A stretch of DNA of 64,000 bases, from positions 1-64,000 of the forward strand of contig NW_006768863.1 of the NCBI RefSeq assembly GCF_000204055.1, given 5' to 3'. How positions within the stretch are numbered: position 1 is the stretch's first letter; each line of letters starts with the position of its first letter. Shown here in pieces: positions 29,288 to 40,479 of the stretch. Under the pieces are notes generated by a model that did no database searches, had not been told where the DNA came from, and saw nothing but the letters and a program-made list of their open reading frames with translations. The translations under genes were made by a program, and so were the position numbers. This stretch comes from Melampsora larici-populina 98AG31 (lineage: Eukaryota; Basidiomycota; Pucciniomycetes; Pucciniales; Melampsoraceae).

Positions 29288-31125
29288 TCAAGAGGATTGA
29301 GCAAGAAAAGACAAAAGAGTAGGCTGTACTAGAGATTTGGAGTGTGCTGTGCTAAAGGCCCGCGGGGCTTGACAGAGTGCCCTCCCACAAGCTTTAGCTT
29401 TGTCGGAATCCTCGTGTCTGACATAATTTGTGACAACCTCTGCAGATTTGAGTAAAGTAGAATACGCTGGCTGAGCAGGCACCTCCACTTCAGAGTGCTC
29501 TGTAGCCAAGATATCTGTGCTGTGGTTGCGTTGTTCAATAGCTTCAAAAATTTCCTCCGGAGTCCAGGTCTCGAGGCCCCTCCCATTCTCATTGGTAGGA
29601 TTCAAGATTTCAGACAAAGACATCATGTTCTTTTTATGAACAATGTTCAATTACGGGATACAAAGTTAAAACTGGGAAAAAACTCCCAGTTTTAACTTTG
29701 TATCCCATAAATGAGATCAGCTCTTGAAGGTCCTGCTTGAGATCTTGCTGAGCAGAAGGATCAATTATTGGGTCTGTGTATAGATTGTCAATCTGAATTT
29801 TGTTCAGATCGATTGCCTCAAGAGATCCATCCGGCTTGCGGGGAGAGACAATGCCCAACTTTTGAAAGCAGTTTTTGATGGTTGTATTGGTAACCTCAAG
29901 CCAAGAGTTTTCGGCATGTTCCATCGCATCAAGCTGGTTAATTTTGTAGATTTGACCGATTGGGACATTGGATTCATACCAATTGATAGCATAACTTATG
30001 AATTCCAATTGATATTGGCAATTCCACGAGGCTATGATGCCTGCATCTAGGGGCTGAACATGCGAGGTGAGGTTTGGTGTGAAGTATTCAAGTTGGATAC
30101 TGGTGAGTTTATAGTCATGAGGTTCACTATGTACTGAAAAGTTGTCAACAAAAAGAACAATTGATCACTGTTCTACTTGAAGCTCCCAATCCCAGTGAGT
30201 AATCCACTCAGAGAATAGTGCGTAGGTCATCCAGGCCTTTGCATTGTTTTGGTAATGATATCCAAGAGAGCTGACACTCTTCTTGTTGAAGAAAGCTGGT
30301 TGGAGTGATCTTCCAATGATGAAAGGCTTGAGCTTATCAGAACCATCTGCATTACATGTAAGAGCAAAGGTTAATTGAGTCTTGTTGGACTTTGTTCCGG
30401 GCTTATTTTCTTTTGAAAGACCTTTATCAGGAGGCATTCTATAGCAATCCACAGTGATACATACATAAGTCAGCAAAGGGCCTCAAAAACAATGATGATG
30501 GTGTTGGGTAGTGAGTTACTTACCCATAGAACAATCCCGTCTCATCCATATTGTAGATGTTGCAAGGGTGATAAAGATCAGTGATCTCTCAAACTCGTTT
30601 TTGTTTGGCAATGGCAGCGTCTAGAGAAGCTGAAGCTGCTTCTCCATGCTTCTGTCTGTTTTTCAAACCATTCCGTGTCTTGAAGGAAGTCAGCCAGCCT
30701 TCACTAAGTTGGAGCCACTTGGATTCTGGAACCCTGAACAAGACCACAAATTGTTGCCACTTCTGTCGGATCACATCGCCAGTAAGGGGCACCCCAGCTA
30801 TGTCTGCTTGTTGAACCCAAGTTTGAAGGGCCTCAGTAATTTGCGGGTGCTCTGTCTGGTTTTTCCTCTTGATGTTGAGTCCAACACCAGACTTGTATGT
30901 GGCTTGCATTTCATCCCGTCTCTTGACCCAACTCAATACTAAAGGTTTTTTAATTACAATTCCAGGGAAACTATTTTGAAAGTGCTTTGCCGTTTTGGTT
31001 TGATTTTGACCGTTCTTATCATGCCAGTTGAGGATGGTCATTCTTTGAGCAAGGGTGACATTGCTACAAGAGGACGATTTAGCTAGTTTTGACTTAGGCT
31101 CAGATCTAGGTGGCTTGTCTTTCAT
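29288..31125 (-). pseudogene. pogo-family transposase (HTH_Tc5/CENP-B plus DDE_1), disabled
   Basis: The N-terminal part (31125-30589) is a CENP-B/Tc5-type DNA-binding region (TLAQRMTILNWHDKNG, VLSWVKRRDEM, WLTSFKTRNGLKNR). The catalytic domain follows: first aspartate in IYNMDETGLFY (about 30555), across a GT-AG intron (about 30440-30523) to GMPPDKGLSKENKPG, then second aspartate in LFVDNFSVH and third in QPLDAGII. A TGA at about 30163 separates LQVEQ from SIVLFVDNF, and the frame breaks again at 29650-29710, where a small palindromic insertion lies. An upstream exon (31202-31411) may belong to the N-terminus. The transposase would bind TIRs and cut at TA sites; this copy cannot make the full protein. 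Confidence 0.8.
29655..29708. mobile_element. 54-bp perfect palindromic mini-insertion in the pogo transposase
   Basis: Two 23-bp arms starting GGGATACAAAGTTAAAAC, perfectly complementary around a 6-base spacer (29656-29707), flanked by TA on both sides (29653-29654, 29709-29710). It looks like a minimal foldback element using TA sites, or a snap-back duplication. Confidence 0.6.
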
Positions 31126-32244
31126 TTCTGCTGAAGCATCAGTGCAAGCTTGTTTCTTAGGACCTGTTTATATTAAGTTTGATGGGTATGGATTCCAGGA
31201 GTCAGCAAAACAAGCCTTGAGAAGATTTGATCAAAGAGAAATGAGGAAGCTTACGTGCTTTAGTTGCGCTTGGGTTAACAATGACTTTGTTTTTGTATTT
31301 CAATATCAACAGCTCTAATATCTTGAGCTGCTCGTGGTTGAATTCCTTTGCAGCTTCTGACACACTACCAGTACTTTTGATCTTTTCAACAACAATGAAC
31401 TCATCTATCATATTTCCTGCATCATCAATGAATTACTGATCAGCTTCAGAGAGGGCCTTCCCTCCACTCATCAGCTGGCATAGCGGAATCATGCGCTGAT
31501 CATTCTCAGTTTTCAATCTAGTATATCCTTCTTTGATATTTGAGACAGAAAAAATTGATAGGTCATTGGGAAGCATGTTTTCTTTGGTAGATTAGGTGAA
31601 TATGTGATGAATTGTGTTGAGCTTTGATGTTTGTGTGGAATGATGGAGTCAAATGGCTATGAGAAGATTTGTAGGCGTGTCTCAGGAGTCTCCTGTGCAT
31701 GTGGTATTTGAATTTTTTTCTTGGGGTGAAGTATGGGTTTTTTGTCTCTGGTTCTCAAAAAAAAAGTATGGGTTAACGGAAATGGTAGAGTCATGGTTTT
31801 TGGACCCATTTCCCCCGCCCATAAAAAATATGGACCCAAAAACCCATGGGTTAAGCTAGAGCAAGGGTTATTGGGTGTATGGGTTATTTCAGAGGCGACT
31901 GTATGGCAATGTTTCTCGTCAATTCCAGCAAGATCAAGTTATGATGGTTGTGGAGTATTGAATCTGGGAAGTAGTGTTACAAATTCAATGTGTAAAAACT
32001 CCACAAAGTTTGCACCAAGATCTCTCTGAAGGCCAAACGGTAGAATTTTGAGCTTCATGTTTCTGGGTTAAAAGCCTTGACAGTATAAAGTCCTTTAACC
32101 TGCGCTCCGGACATATAATTTTCCCTCTGTAATTCACAAAAACAAGCCAGCAGGAACATCGCTCAACAATGAAGATCAGGATGGAATGAAAAATTGATTG
32201 GGCTTGCCTAATGCATAGTCACGAAGGAAAAGGCAATATGTTTG

Positions 32245-32494
32245 TCAAAATCCCACTGGTGTATTACATTTATTTTCTACGGAAGGGTATCCTAGATTGA
32301 TGATTTATACCACATGATCATTTGAGAGTCAGTAAGAAAAAGGAAAAAGATAAGGTAAAAGAACCAGCTAGGATATTCCACTGACCTGTGTGTTTGACAT
32401 CACTTGGAGGATAGTTGTAGCAAAAGTAGGCATAGGCTTTGGATGAGGCCATCAGTGTTAGAAAGAGGATAATTGCCAAATTCGTGAATCTCAT
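32245..32494 (-). CDS. Candidate small secreted protein with YFC motif
   Basis: Exons 32386-32494 and 32291-32245 joined by a 94-bp GT-AG intron give 51 residues. The N-terminus MRFTNLAIILFLTLMASSKA is a textbook signal peptide with a likely cut after AYA. The mature part begins YFCYNYPPSD and contains two cysteines. An aromatic-x-C motif just after the signal peptide is known from candidate effectors of powdery mildews and rusts, so this may be a secreted effector. That is an inference from size and motif only. The second exon could be followed by another intron, making the protein longer. The junction with retrotransposon copy B lies only about 54 bp upstream of the ATG, so its promoter is partly transposon DNA. 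Confidence 0.45.
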
Positions 32495-32547
32495 TATTGG
32501 GAGGAACAAAGTATGACTCCTGGATTTTGGGAGGGGAATGGTGTGAA

Positions 32548-33536
32548 TTGACAAAAAGAAACCAGCAAAGGCAGCCGAAAGGAAAATCCAACCTGGTAGA
32601 CTGTTATCAAACAATGAAGAAGTAACCGAACCAACCAACATGGGAGGTGAATTTGTTGAAAACGGGATAGAATTCGCCAATGGGAAAGTCCCTAGCCATC
32701 ACATGACCCAATTAACGGTGTTCTGGGATAACCGGATTCGAAAAATCAAAGGCTACGTCCCAATTGCGATGTTCAACAAAGCTTGGTTAGAAGCCAACCA
32801 AGACATTGAAGGGAAGAAAACATTGAAGAAGAAAAACAAGGATGAAGATGATGATTCAGAAGATGAGAAGTATGAAGGACTTACCTATCCATCCAAACTG
32901 CGGCTGACGTATGGAGACTGGGTCATGTGTTTCAACCTATTCTTGGACTACTTAGAGAAATGGTCCCGATTTGAGAAGTTGGTGAGGAAGTTTGAAGAGC
33001 ACAAGAGGAATGTAGAGAAGGTGAAAAGTGAGAACAATGACAAGTGGATGGTAGCGTTAAGGTATGATATCATGATTAGGAGACAATTCTGGACGACTAG
33101 AGTCAAAGGAGGGAAAGTCGGTGACCCATTGGTTTGACAAAAACGAATTTAAGAACAAGCAAGACGTACGGTGGATAAGTTCAGGGAGTGGGACTGCCAC
33201 AACAACCCATACACCAAGGGTGGGAAGCAACAAGATCAAGCGCCCAAACTGTCAAAAATTGCGGTGAAGGATAAAGAAGAAGTCTCAGAGAAGACGGATA
33301 AGAAGGAAGAATTGTCGAAGTGGAAAGAGGACTCACTCTATCTGAAAACCAATAACCGAGGAGGATTCCAAGGAAGGCATGGGCGAGGAAGAGGTCGAGG
33401 TCAAGGCCAAGGTCACTATTCTGATTATGATTGGAATGACCGATACAAGAAGGAAGACAATAGAGAGATGAAGTCACAGTACAGAGGAGACAGATGGTCA
33501 CCAGGGAGAGACGAAAGGTCCAAGTCCCCAATGTGT
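32548..33536 (+). pseudogene. gag fragment of YR retrotransposon copy B
   Basis: Covers the conserved gag block (SHHMTQLTVFWDNRIRKIKG, YPSKLRLTYGDW, LRYDIMIRR) and the basic tail (GRHGRGRGRGQGQG). It shares with copy A the TGA after GDPLV and, at the same base, the insertion of a TG...CA element. The 5' half of gag is missing. Confidence 0.75.
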
Positions 33537-34736
33537 TGTGGTGATCTATTTATGGTATCAATCAAGCAAATTAATCATCATTACTTCACCAAGTCATTAG
33601 GAAACTTCAGTATAGCAGGAAATTCGAAATGCAGGTTTTCAGATCAATTGAAGCTCTTAGAGGCTTATGTATACTTATTAGCTCATTATTATGTCATCTC
33701 ATTTCAAATATATTCTTAAGATCAATAAAGTTTACTTCCAAATTTATTACAAAAAGAAAGAAAGAAAAACATAAGGAAAATTCAAAAATATAGGTATACA
33801 GGTTGGAACATAGTTTTTAGGGTAGTAATAATAAAGTTATGGGTATTATGAGGCTAGAATAAGAAAGAACAACATTATATTATACTGTAACAATTTTAAT
33901 CTTGAAGGTTGATAAGAAGAAACAGAAGTTATTAGAGAAAAGGTACTTTTTCGAAGTTGGTAAACAAGAGGTATACTTTCAGTTTGCATATGTAATGGTA
34001 GTAATAGTGAAATTTAAGGTTGCCAAGAGGATTTTCCGGGATTTTTAAGGCTATAGAGGATGATGTCATATTACATGAGCAATAAAAAGAGAGTAGCAGC
34101 TGTGAAAAGTGAAGAAAATGGGAGAACTTCGTCAAAAATGAAGGTTTTCAGCTTATTGCATATCTCAAATGACGTCAGAATAGGTTGGTAGATAGCTCAT
34201 TCAACGCAGAAGAGTGGATTACATAATTTAAAAACTTTAAGCCAATAGTAGCGGAGGTGTATGTCAAGAGTTATAAGGCAAATAAGAAATTAGTGTGAAT
34301 CTCAAATTTACAGTCACAAGTCAACATGTAACACCAAAAACCTTAACTTCACAACTCAATATCTTACTCATCACTCATCACAAATAGGTCATATGGGTGT
34401 CATAAATGATCAGTAACACGAGGGCTACAAGATGCACTTTAGTAATGAAAATTGGAGCCCATCTGAAAAACTTTGTAACCTCAAAATTTGGTTTTCAGCT
34501 AGTTTACAAGGAAAAAATCACCTGTTTTCATTATAAGAAGTGCTGTACATCATATTATTGCGTCATTGATCACTTTTAGCTGTGAAAATTACATCATTTA
34601 TTAGTAACAGAATCATTACATTGCGTCATCATAGGGTTTTTAGGGTTTTTTGGACGGATTTGATTGGTTTTGAGGCTGTTGACCATTGTAAAAGTTGGAA
34701 TACATTGCTATATATACTTTGAGATGATTTTGGGAC
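33537..34736 (+). mobile_element. TG...CA LTR-like element, 3'-truncated, in copy B
   Basis: Starts TGTGGTGATC directly after GTGT, at the same gag position as in copy A. Nearly identical to 11615-12810 over much of its length. It stops at about 34736, where the RT linker begins (CAAAACTTGAGAGAC), so the hairpin-rich 3' end, the end of gag and the start of pol are deleted together. Confidence 0.8.
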
Positions 34737-36559
34737 CAAAACTTGAGAGACAATGACAAAAACAAGCGGAAAAGCCTACATGTGAGGAAAATCCACCGAG
34801 AGGAGGACGGTCGCCCATGGCCGTGCAGAGTGAGATGTGAAATGAGCGTGGAAGAGTGGCGAAGGCAACTAACAGAAGAGAACCTACTTGAAGAGTACAA
34901 AGACGTGTTAGAAGGCTTTCAATACGGCTTCCCGCAAGGGATACCAGACCACCACATAGGAGACCAGCAATGGTTCACTCCTGACAATCACAGGTCAGTG
35001 TCAGATGTGCGAGAGAAGATCCGACAAACGCTAGAGAAAGAGAAACGCAAAGGCTGAATATACAGACCCTTTAGCCATACCCAGCTGAAAGAATGGTTTC
35101 CATTCTTCAGGTTGAGTCCAATGGGAAGTATGGTAAATGGAGACGGCACCTTCAGAGTAATACATGACCTGTCCTACCCAAGGCAAAAGAAAAACATTCT
35201 GTTGGTAAATTCGTTTGTCAACAAAAATCACTTCAAAACCATGTGGGATGACTTTGCAAAAGTAGTCAATTTCTTCAAAGCGAACCCAGGGGTATGGCTA
35301 TTGGCCATCTTCGATTGGGAGAAGGCTTATCGCCAAATCCCAACTGACCCAGATCAGTGGCCATTCCTCATATTAAAGGACTTTGAGGGAGGGCTATGGG
35401 TGGATACAAGAGTCTCCTTTGGTGGAGTAGCAGGATGTGGCATCTTTGAAAGGCCGGCAAATGCCTGGGAGGATTTAATAGAGAAGAAGTTAGTGATCCC
35501 AAAAATCTTCCGTTGGGTAGATGACAACATGATCTTAAACAGGCCGGACTCACAAGTCACAATGAAGGATGTGGTGCGCATCAGCAAACAGCTAGGGGTA
35601 AAGACAAACAAAAAGAAGTATCATGAGTTTGACTTTGAACAAAAGTATGTGGGATTTATTTGGAACAGGAGGTCACATACCGTAAGACTTCCTCAGAGCA
35701 AGTTAGACGAAAGGAAGGCAGAAACAAAAGAGATCTTGTTGACAAAGAAGAAGATTTCGTATAAATAGTTTGAAGGCCTGGTGGGGAGGTTATGCCACAC
35801 GTTACTAATCCTACCTCATATGAAAGCCTATATGAGGTCCATGCACCATTTTAAGAAGGTGCGGCGAAATCAGTGGATAACAAGAAATTTAAGTGAAGAA
35901 GTACGAGAGGACTTGGAACACCGGAACTTCACCTTGCACAACTTCGATAACCTGAGGATCCTACCAGCAAAGACCCCAGTCAAGATAGGATGGTATGGCG
36001 ACGCATCTAATTTGTACGGACTAGGCTTGATTGTAGGGTCATCTTGGGCAATGTTGTGACTGAGACAAGGTTGGCAAATGAAGTACTTGAGAAGAGATGA
36101 GCCAGAGCGGAAGATCACATGGGCTGAAACTGTGGTAATCAGACTTGGAATACTAATGGTCAGAAAGAAGTATGAAACAGAAGGAAAACAGTTTGTAGTA
36201 CATACGGATAACACTACAACAGAAGGAGTAGTTTGAAACAGAAAGTCAAAGGACAGTACGGTGAATGAAGAATGGAAGAGGATCCAAGACCTACTCATGA
36301 ACTACCAATGTGACGTAAAGGAGACACGAGTGACATCTGAGACCAATCCGGCCAATTCCCTTTCCCGTGGAGATAATTCAGAAGAAGACTTGTCAAAGCA
36401 GATTGAAATCAAGCTACCTCGGGACTTGGAAGGCCTGCTAGAACAAGAATTCCAAAGCAAAGGACCGATCAACGAAAGACATAAAACATCCCAAACCAAA
36501 GAACCCTCTGAACTTGGAAGAGCTGAAAACCGGGCCAGGCGGAGTAGAACAAGCTTGTG
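34737..36559 (+). pseudogene. RT and RNase H of YR retrotransposon copy B
   Basis: RT motifs: FFRLSPMGSMVNGDG, LLAIFDWEKAYRQIP, VSFGGVAGCG and the palm box FRWVDDNMIL (a variant of YVDD). RNase H motifs: GWYGDASNLYGLG, FVVHTDNTTTEG and the end EETNPANSLSRG-like (TSETNPANSLSRG). Stops interrupt at about 35055, 35766, 36057 and 36234; the last two lie where tryptophan or another residue is expected. It would copy element RNA if intact. The RT type groups with DIRS-like rather than gypsy RTs by the FDWEKAYRQIP and RWVDD boxes. Confidence 0.8.
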
Positions 36560-36642
36560 ATAAACAACTGGTGGAGCCCATCACTGGCGGAGGATGGGTA
36601 GATGATACCATGAAACTCTATAATTCAGGGATATAGAAGTAT

Positions 36643-38167
36643 GTCAAGTTCAATGAACAGAAAGGAAGACGGCGAGGAGAGTGCTTACCTGCAACAAAGA
36701 AATTGGTATATGAGTTTATCTTGTGGGCAAGTGGACAGAGAAACCCCAAGGAGATGTCGAAGGAAGCGGTTAAGGCAGACACTGTTTGAAAGTATATAGT
36801 TGAACTGAAGGCATGGCACAAACTCCACCAGTGCGAATTCCCCGACGTAGATGACGAATTTGAGAAGCTCATGTTGAAAGCGTTGAAAAGGTACAAGGAA
36901 GAAAAGAAACAAAGGGTAACGGTTCCATTCAAACAAGTGTCAAAGGAAAAGAGAATAGAAAAGGAACTGGTACTGGTATCTCACCTAAAGCAAGTTGTAC
37001 AAGAGTTAGACAAAGATGGAAACAAGGCAAAAGCAATCATTGCATTTGCCCTGATGGCTTTCTGGCGCCTCGCACGACTTGGGGAACTAGCGTTGGACAA
37101 GCCAGACAAAAGAATACCCTTCCTGAAAGACCTTGCACTAGAGAAACAATCAGGAACTTTGGAACTAGCAATTCACAAAGCAAAGACAGCTAAGCAAAAC
37201 AAAATTCAAATACTGGTGTTGAAGAAACAGCCGACACGTCTAGATCCAGTCCAAGCCTTGGAACGAACAGTGAAGCAGAACCGGATAAAGCAAAATGACC
37301 CTCTGTTTTTGCATGTAAGAGATGGAGAAAGGTGGCTGCTGTCAAAGTCAGAGGTAATGAAAACTCTAAATGAAATCTGGCAACGCAATGGAACAGAAGG
37401 ACCAACTGGCCACTCCTTCAGGGTTGGTGGGGCATCACTGTTGAACTTTCACAGGTTGACGGTTGAAGTGATAAAGCAACAAGGCAGGTGGGCCGGAGAC
37501 TCATATAAAAGATACATTAAATAAACTTAACAAAGTCCCACGCTCGCGCATCCTTGCGAGGTGTCGAGCAAGGGACTCACGCCAAATGTGTACGCTCCAT
37601 AACCTCAGAGATCTGGGTTTGGCAGGGAGCTTGCTTCAAGTCCTTATAACTTTTTCCACACCAAGGATTTGGATATAGTCCAAAGAGAAGACTTGTGCGC
37701 TGATATCTTGTGCTGAGACTACAATTTTTTTTCCCAAGGAATTTAATCCCTTCTTGCCAAAAATGTGCTTCAAAGATTGGTCTTGGCAGCAAATTTGGAC
37801 TCGAGAAAGAGGTTACATGTGTAATCCTCTGTTGAGAGCCAATATTTGATGCGCATTTTAGACAAGAGGGCAGCACATTCCTCGGGAAAAAAAATATGTA
37901 CCTTATGCGCCAGAGTCAGGCGCACAAGTTCTTCCTTTGGACCATATGCAAATCCTTGGTGTGGAATAAGCTATAAGGGTTTGAAGCCAGCTCCCTGCCA
38001 AAGCCAAATCTCTGAGCTTATGGAGCGTACACATTTGGTGTAAGTCCCTCGCTCAACGCCTCGCGAGGATGCGCGAGCGTGGGACTTTGTTGAGTTTATA
38101 CATTAAAGAGTACTCAGAGGAAATGAAGAAAGAAACACTTGAGGTACTACACATGCTAAAGAATTGA
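36643..38167 (+). pseudogene. Tyrosine recombinase of YR retrotransposon copy B, split by a MITE
   Basis: N-terminal SAM-like domain (LVYEFILWASGQRNPKEMS, broken by one TGA near 36787) and catalytic domain. The catalytic set is visible: R in FWRLARLGELA, H-x-x-R in GHSFRVGGASL, W in GRWAGDSY, and the nucleophilic tyrosine in DSYKRYI. The frame runs from 36871 to 37521, is interrupted by a foldback element at 37522-38098, and continues in frame to TGA at 38165. It would integrate circular element DNA. In this copy only the MITE and the upstream stop prevent a full product. Confidence 0.8.
37522..38098. mobile_element. 577-bp foldback MITE with 9-bp target duplication (Mutator-like)
   Basis: Ends TAAACTTAACAAAGTCCC and the complement of TAAACTCAACAAAGTCCC. 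The arms stay similar for about 200 bp, so almost the whole element can fold. Target duplication TACATTAAA at 37513-37521 and 38099-38107. Long TIRs with 9-bp duplications are typical of Mutator-like elements. No coding capacity. Confidence 0.88.
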
Positions 38168-38328
38168 GATACGTAATTGAGGCTGTAGATGCAAGTTAAA
38201 GTTTGACCGAATGAATGTGAATAGAGTTCAGTTGAGTGAGATCGCCCGTTTGTACAGCGTACAGTCGCGTAAAAGCCGATCAAAAGTTGCACAAGAGTCG
38301 TACAAGGGGCACCAAGCACACAGGATGG

Positions 38329-38421
38329 CTAACTTAACAAAGTCCCTCAATGCCTCGACAGCTGTCATTCAACTTGCTTGAATGACAGCTGTTGCAGCAT
38401 CGAGGGACTTTGTTAAGTTAG
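38329..38421. mobile_element. 93-bp foldback element of the same TIR family
   Basis: Near-perfect palindrome starting CTAACTTAACAAAGTCCCTC, sharing the TAACTTAACAAAGTCCC end with the 577-bp MITE 230 bp upstream. Flanked by ACAGGATGG (38320-38328) and AGAGGATGG (38422-38430), a 9-bp target duplication with one mismatch. Confidence 0.75.
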
Positions 38422-38430
38422 AGAGGATGG

Positions 38431-39301
38431 GGGCTTGTCAGGACTCTGAACACACTGCCCCGAGAGAGGGGTCTGACAGCTCCCAGCCTCAGCATCGGTA
38501 TGAATCCCCCCCTCAGGCCTCTCACTTTTGCACAATTACCCAAATGGGATGTGTGACCCCCCGGGTCAAGCAAAACCCTGAGAGAGGCCCCGAGGGCCCC
38601 CCCAACCCACTCACCTCTTCCTAGACTTTTGACACAGCCTAGCAAGGACGGCGGGTGGAGGGATTCGCATAGAGGCCCGACAGCACTGTCCATAACCAGC
38701 AGAAAGCTTGAGCTCTGAAACCACTTACACTACCCACAGAGGAGTAGACTGGCAGGCAGTCCTGTAGAAGGATGTAGATGCCCACCAGGCTTGAGTATCA
38801 CAAAAAAACTTGATCACAATAGCATTGGTTGATTCACACACCTCAACAAGGTAGCCAAAGGTTGGATCAGGTCCTTGAACTTGTGGGTCTCACATATGCA
38901 TTGCAGCAAAAGGGCTTTGTCATATCCTTGAAGAGCCAAAAACACTGTATCACATTATTTTTTTCTCTTCAGAAATACTAGATGATCAGATGTGAATTCC
39001 CTTCTATTCATTGAGGCAAAACACAGGCAAGCTAACACACAGTGAATTAGCAGAAAGTCAAGGCTTTCAAGGTCTCTCTGTGTTTGTGGGATAAATTATA
39101 TGCAATTTGGCCCAAAGGGTGTAGATAAATATAAAGTAGAGTGATTTTACAAGTGACACTTCGCATTCAGCGAAAAGACCAAAAAACTTGGGATCCAAGC
39201 TGTGGTCTTGTCTCATTAATTCAGGGTAGTTGAAAGGACAAGCCTTACAAACTTTATTTCTTGGGCAAGCTAAAAAAGAGGTGGGTGGAAATGTCAATTT
39301 A
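38431..39301. other. Region without a recognised gene (38.4-39.3 kb)
   Basis: 38431-38700 is GC- and C-rich (AGAGAGGCCCCGAGGGCCCC). The rest is AT-rich and should include the 3' UTR of the GST gene. No domain or terminal repeat was found. Confidence 0.4.
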
Positions 39302-40479
39302 TCAGAGGTCAAGAGTCAAAAGTCTGTGTATGAAGAGACGTCCGAACCTGTACTTTGACCCAGAACCAACTTTAACAGCTTCACGCTCGCCAATCCGGTC
39401 AAGCCATGCCTTAAGACACTCAAGCTTTGCAAACTCTTCTTTGGTGATACCCGACCTTTCGTAACATGCAACCCAACTGATTCACGAGTTTCAAAAGACC
39501 AGAAATATGAGAGGCCAATTAGCCATATTGACCTTTGATCAGATACTTGGAAGCTTAGATAGATTAGGGATAACGCCATGCTTGGATCATCTCAACCTTC
39601 GAAAGACGTAGCAGATATGAAGTCACGAACGGATAGATAGCCATGTCGGCCCAAGAGTATTTCCCTTTTCCTTTTCCTACCAAGTACTCCTTTTTGACAC
39701 CTGTGAACTGGCCTGATAGTTGAATCTCGAGTACGCCATATAATCTCAAGGTTTCATCGTGGTAGCGCTTGATGGCGTAAGGAATCTTCTCCGGCGCGTA
39801 CACTGGTGAAAGACAAAATGATATCACCTCTGAGCCAAGAGACCGACGGTAAAATCACAAGTTGAAAGGAGATGCCACTGACAGTTGAAATGATTGAATT
39901 GGCCTTGCATCGGCCCCACGCCAGCCATACCAAAGAAGATCCATTGTAAGGCTGCTGATCGTTCAAGAGGATCAGTGAACCCAAACACATGATCCTTATC
40001 GACTTTCTTCGCGAGGTACTGTTTTCAAGAACGTAAGAGTAAATGCAAATGACTAGGTGGGATGGTTGTACGATATATCATCCAAAATGTTCACGTACAA
40101 GTAGAATTGCAGCGCTCTCCATGACTGTAAAAGGCAAAGAAGCGTCTTCGAGAGACTTTTGATGATGATCAATCAAGGTAGGAATTCTGCCTGTGCTCAT
40201 CGATCAAGAGGCGTTCAATTCAACTTGATCAGTCACACATAATTCACAAACACTTCATCTATTCTGATGCTCGGTCATGGGGATTGTGGTACCATTTGGA
40301 TTGATCTTCAAAAACCAATCCTCCTTTTGTTTGTTGGTTGTGATATCCACAAGTTCAAAGGAGAACTCTGTCTTATAGACCTGTTTGAGTTCTTCGAGTG
40401 CGATCTGAACCTTTTGGCCATTGGGCGTGTTCATGGTAACTAAGTGAAGGTCCTTCTGTGAGGCGCGTTCGATGGACAT
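39302..40479 (-). CDS. Glutathione S-transferase, Ure2-like
   Basis: Conjugates glutathione to electrophiles, or acts as a disulfide oxidoreductase as known for Ure2-like GSTs. Exons: 40293-40479, 40099-40190, 39883-40018, 39802 to about 39582, and a terminal exon about 39302-39473. The first three junctions close exactly in frame. The N-terminal thioredoxin-like domain reads LHLVTMNTPNGQKVQIALEE, then NPNGRIPTL with the cis-proline motif and MESAAILLYLAKK. The helical C-terminal domain includes PLERSAALQWIFFGMAGVGP and KYSWADMAIYPFVTSYLLRL. The catalytic serine/asparagine region fits TPNGQKV. The last intron does not close in frame with the sites I could see (TGG C|GTTATC to CAG|TTGG), although the terminal exon is clearly coding (ITKEEFAKLECLKAWLDRIG). 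Either a site was missed or there is a frameshift. Confidence 0.85.

Larger units (their letters stand above)
29104..31901 (-). mobile_element. pogo-type (Tc1/mariner superfamily) DNA transposon, decayed
   Basis: 2,798 bp with 25-bp TIRs that start CAGTYGCCTCTGAAATAAC (29104-29128 and 31877-31901) and differ at one position. TA target duplications lie at 29102-29103 and 31902-31903. Subterminal DNA holds more copies of the motif AATAACCCATA and a perfect 12-bp palindrome arm CCCATACCTTTT / AAAAGGTATGGG near 29121-29155. It carries one transposase gene on the minus strand with a CENP-B-like N-terminus. Confidence 0.88.
32548..38167 (+). mobile_element. YR retrotransposon copy B (5'-truncated, decayed)
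   Basis: Homology to copy A starts abruptly inside gag at about 32548. Then follow the rest of gag, a truncated TG...CA element, RT, RNase H and tyrosine recombinase, all on the plus strand. Several TGA and TAG codons break the pol frame. The recombinase is split by a 577-bp foldback element. The order RT, RNase H, tyrosine recombinase, with no integrase, defines a DIRS/Ngaro-type element. Confidence 0.8.
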
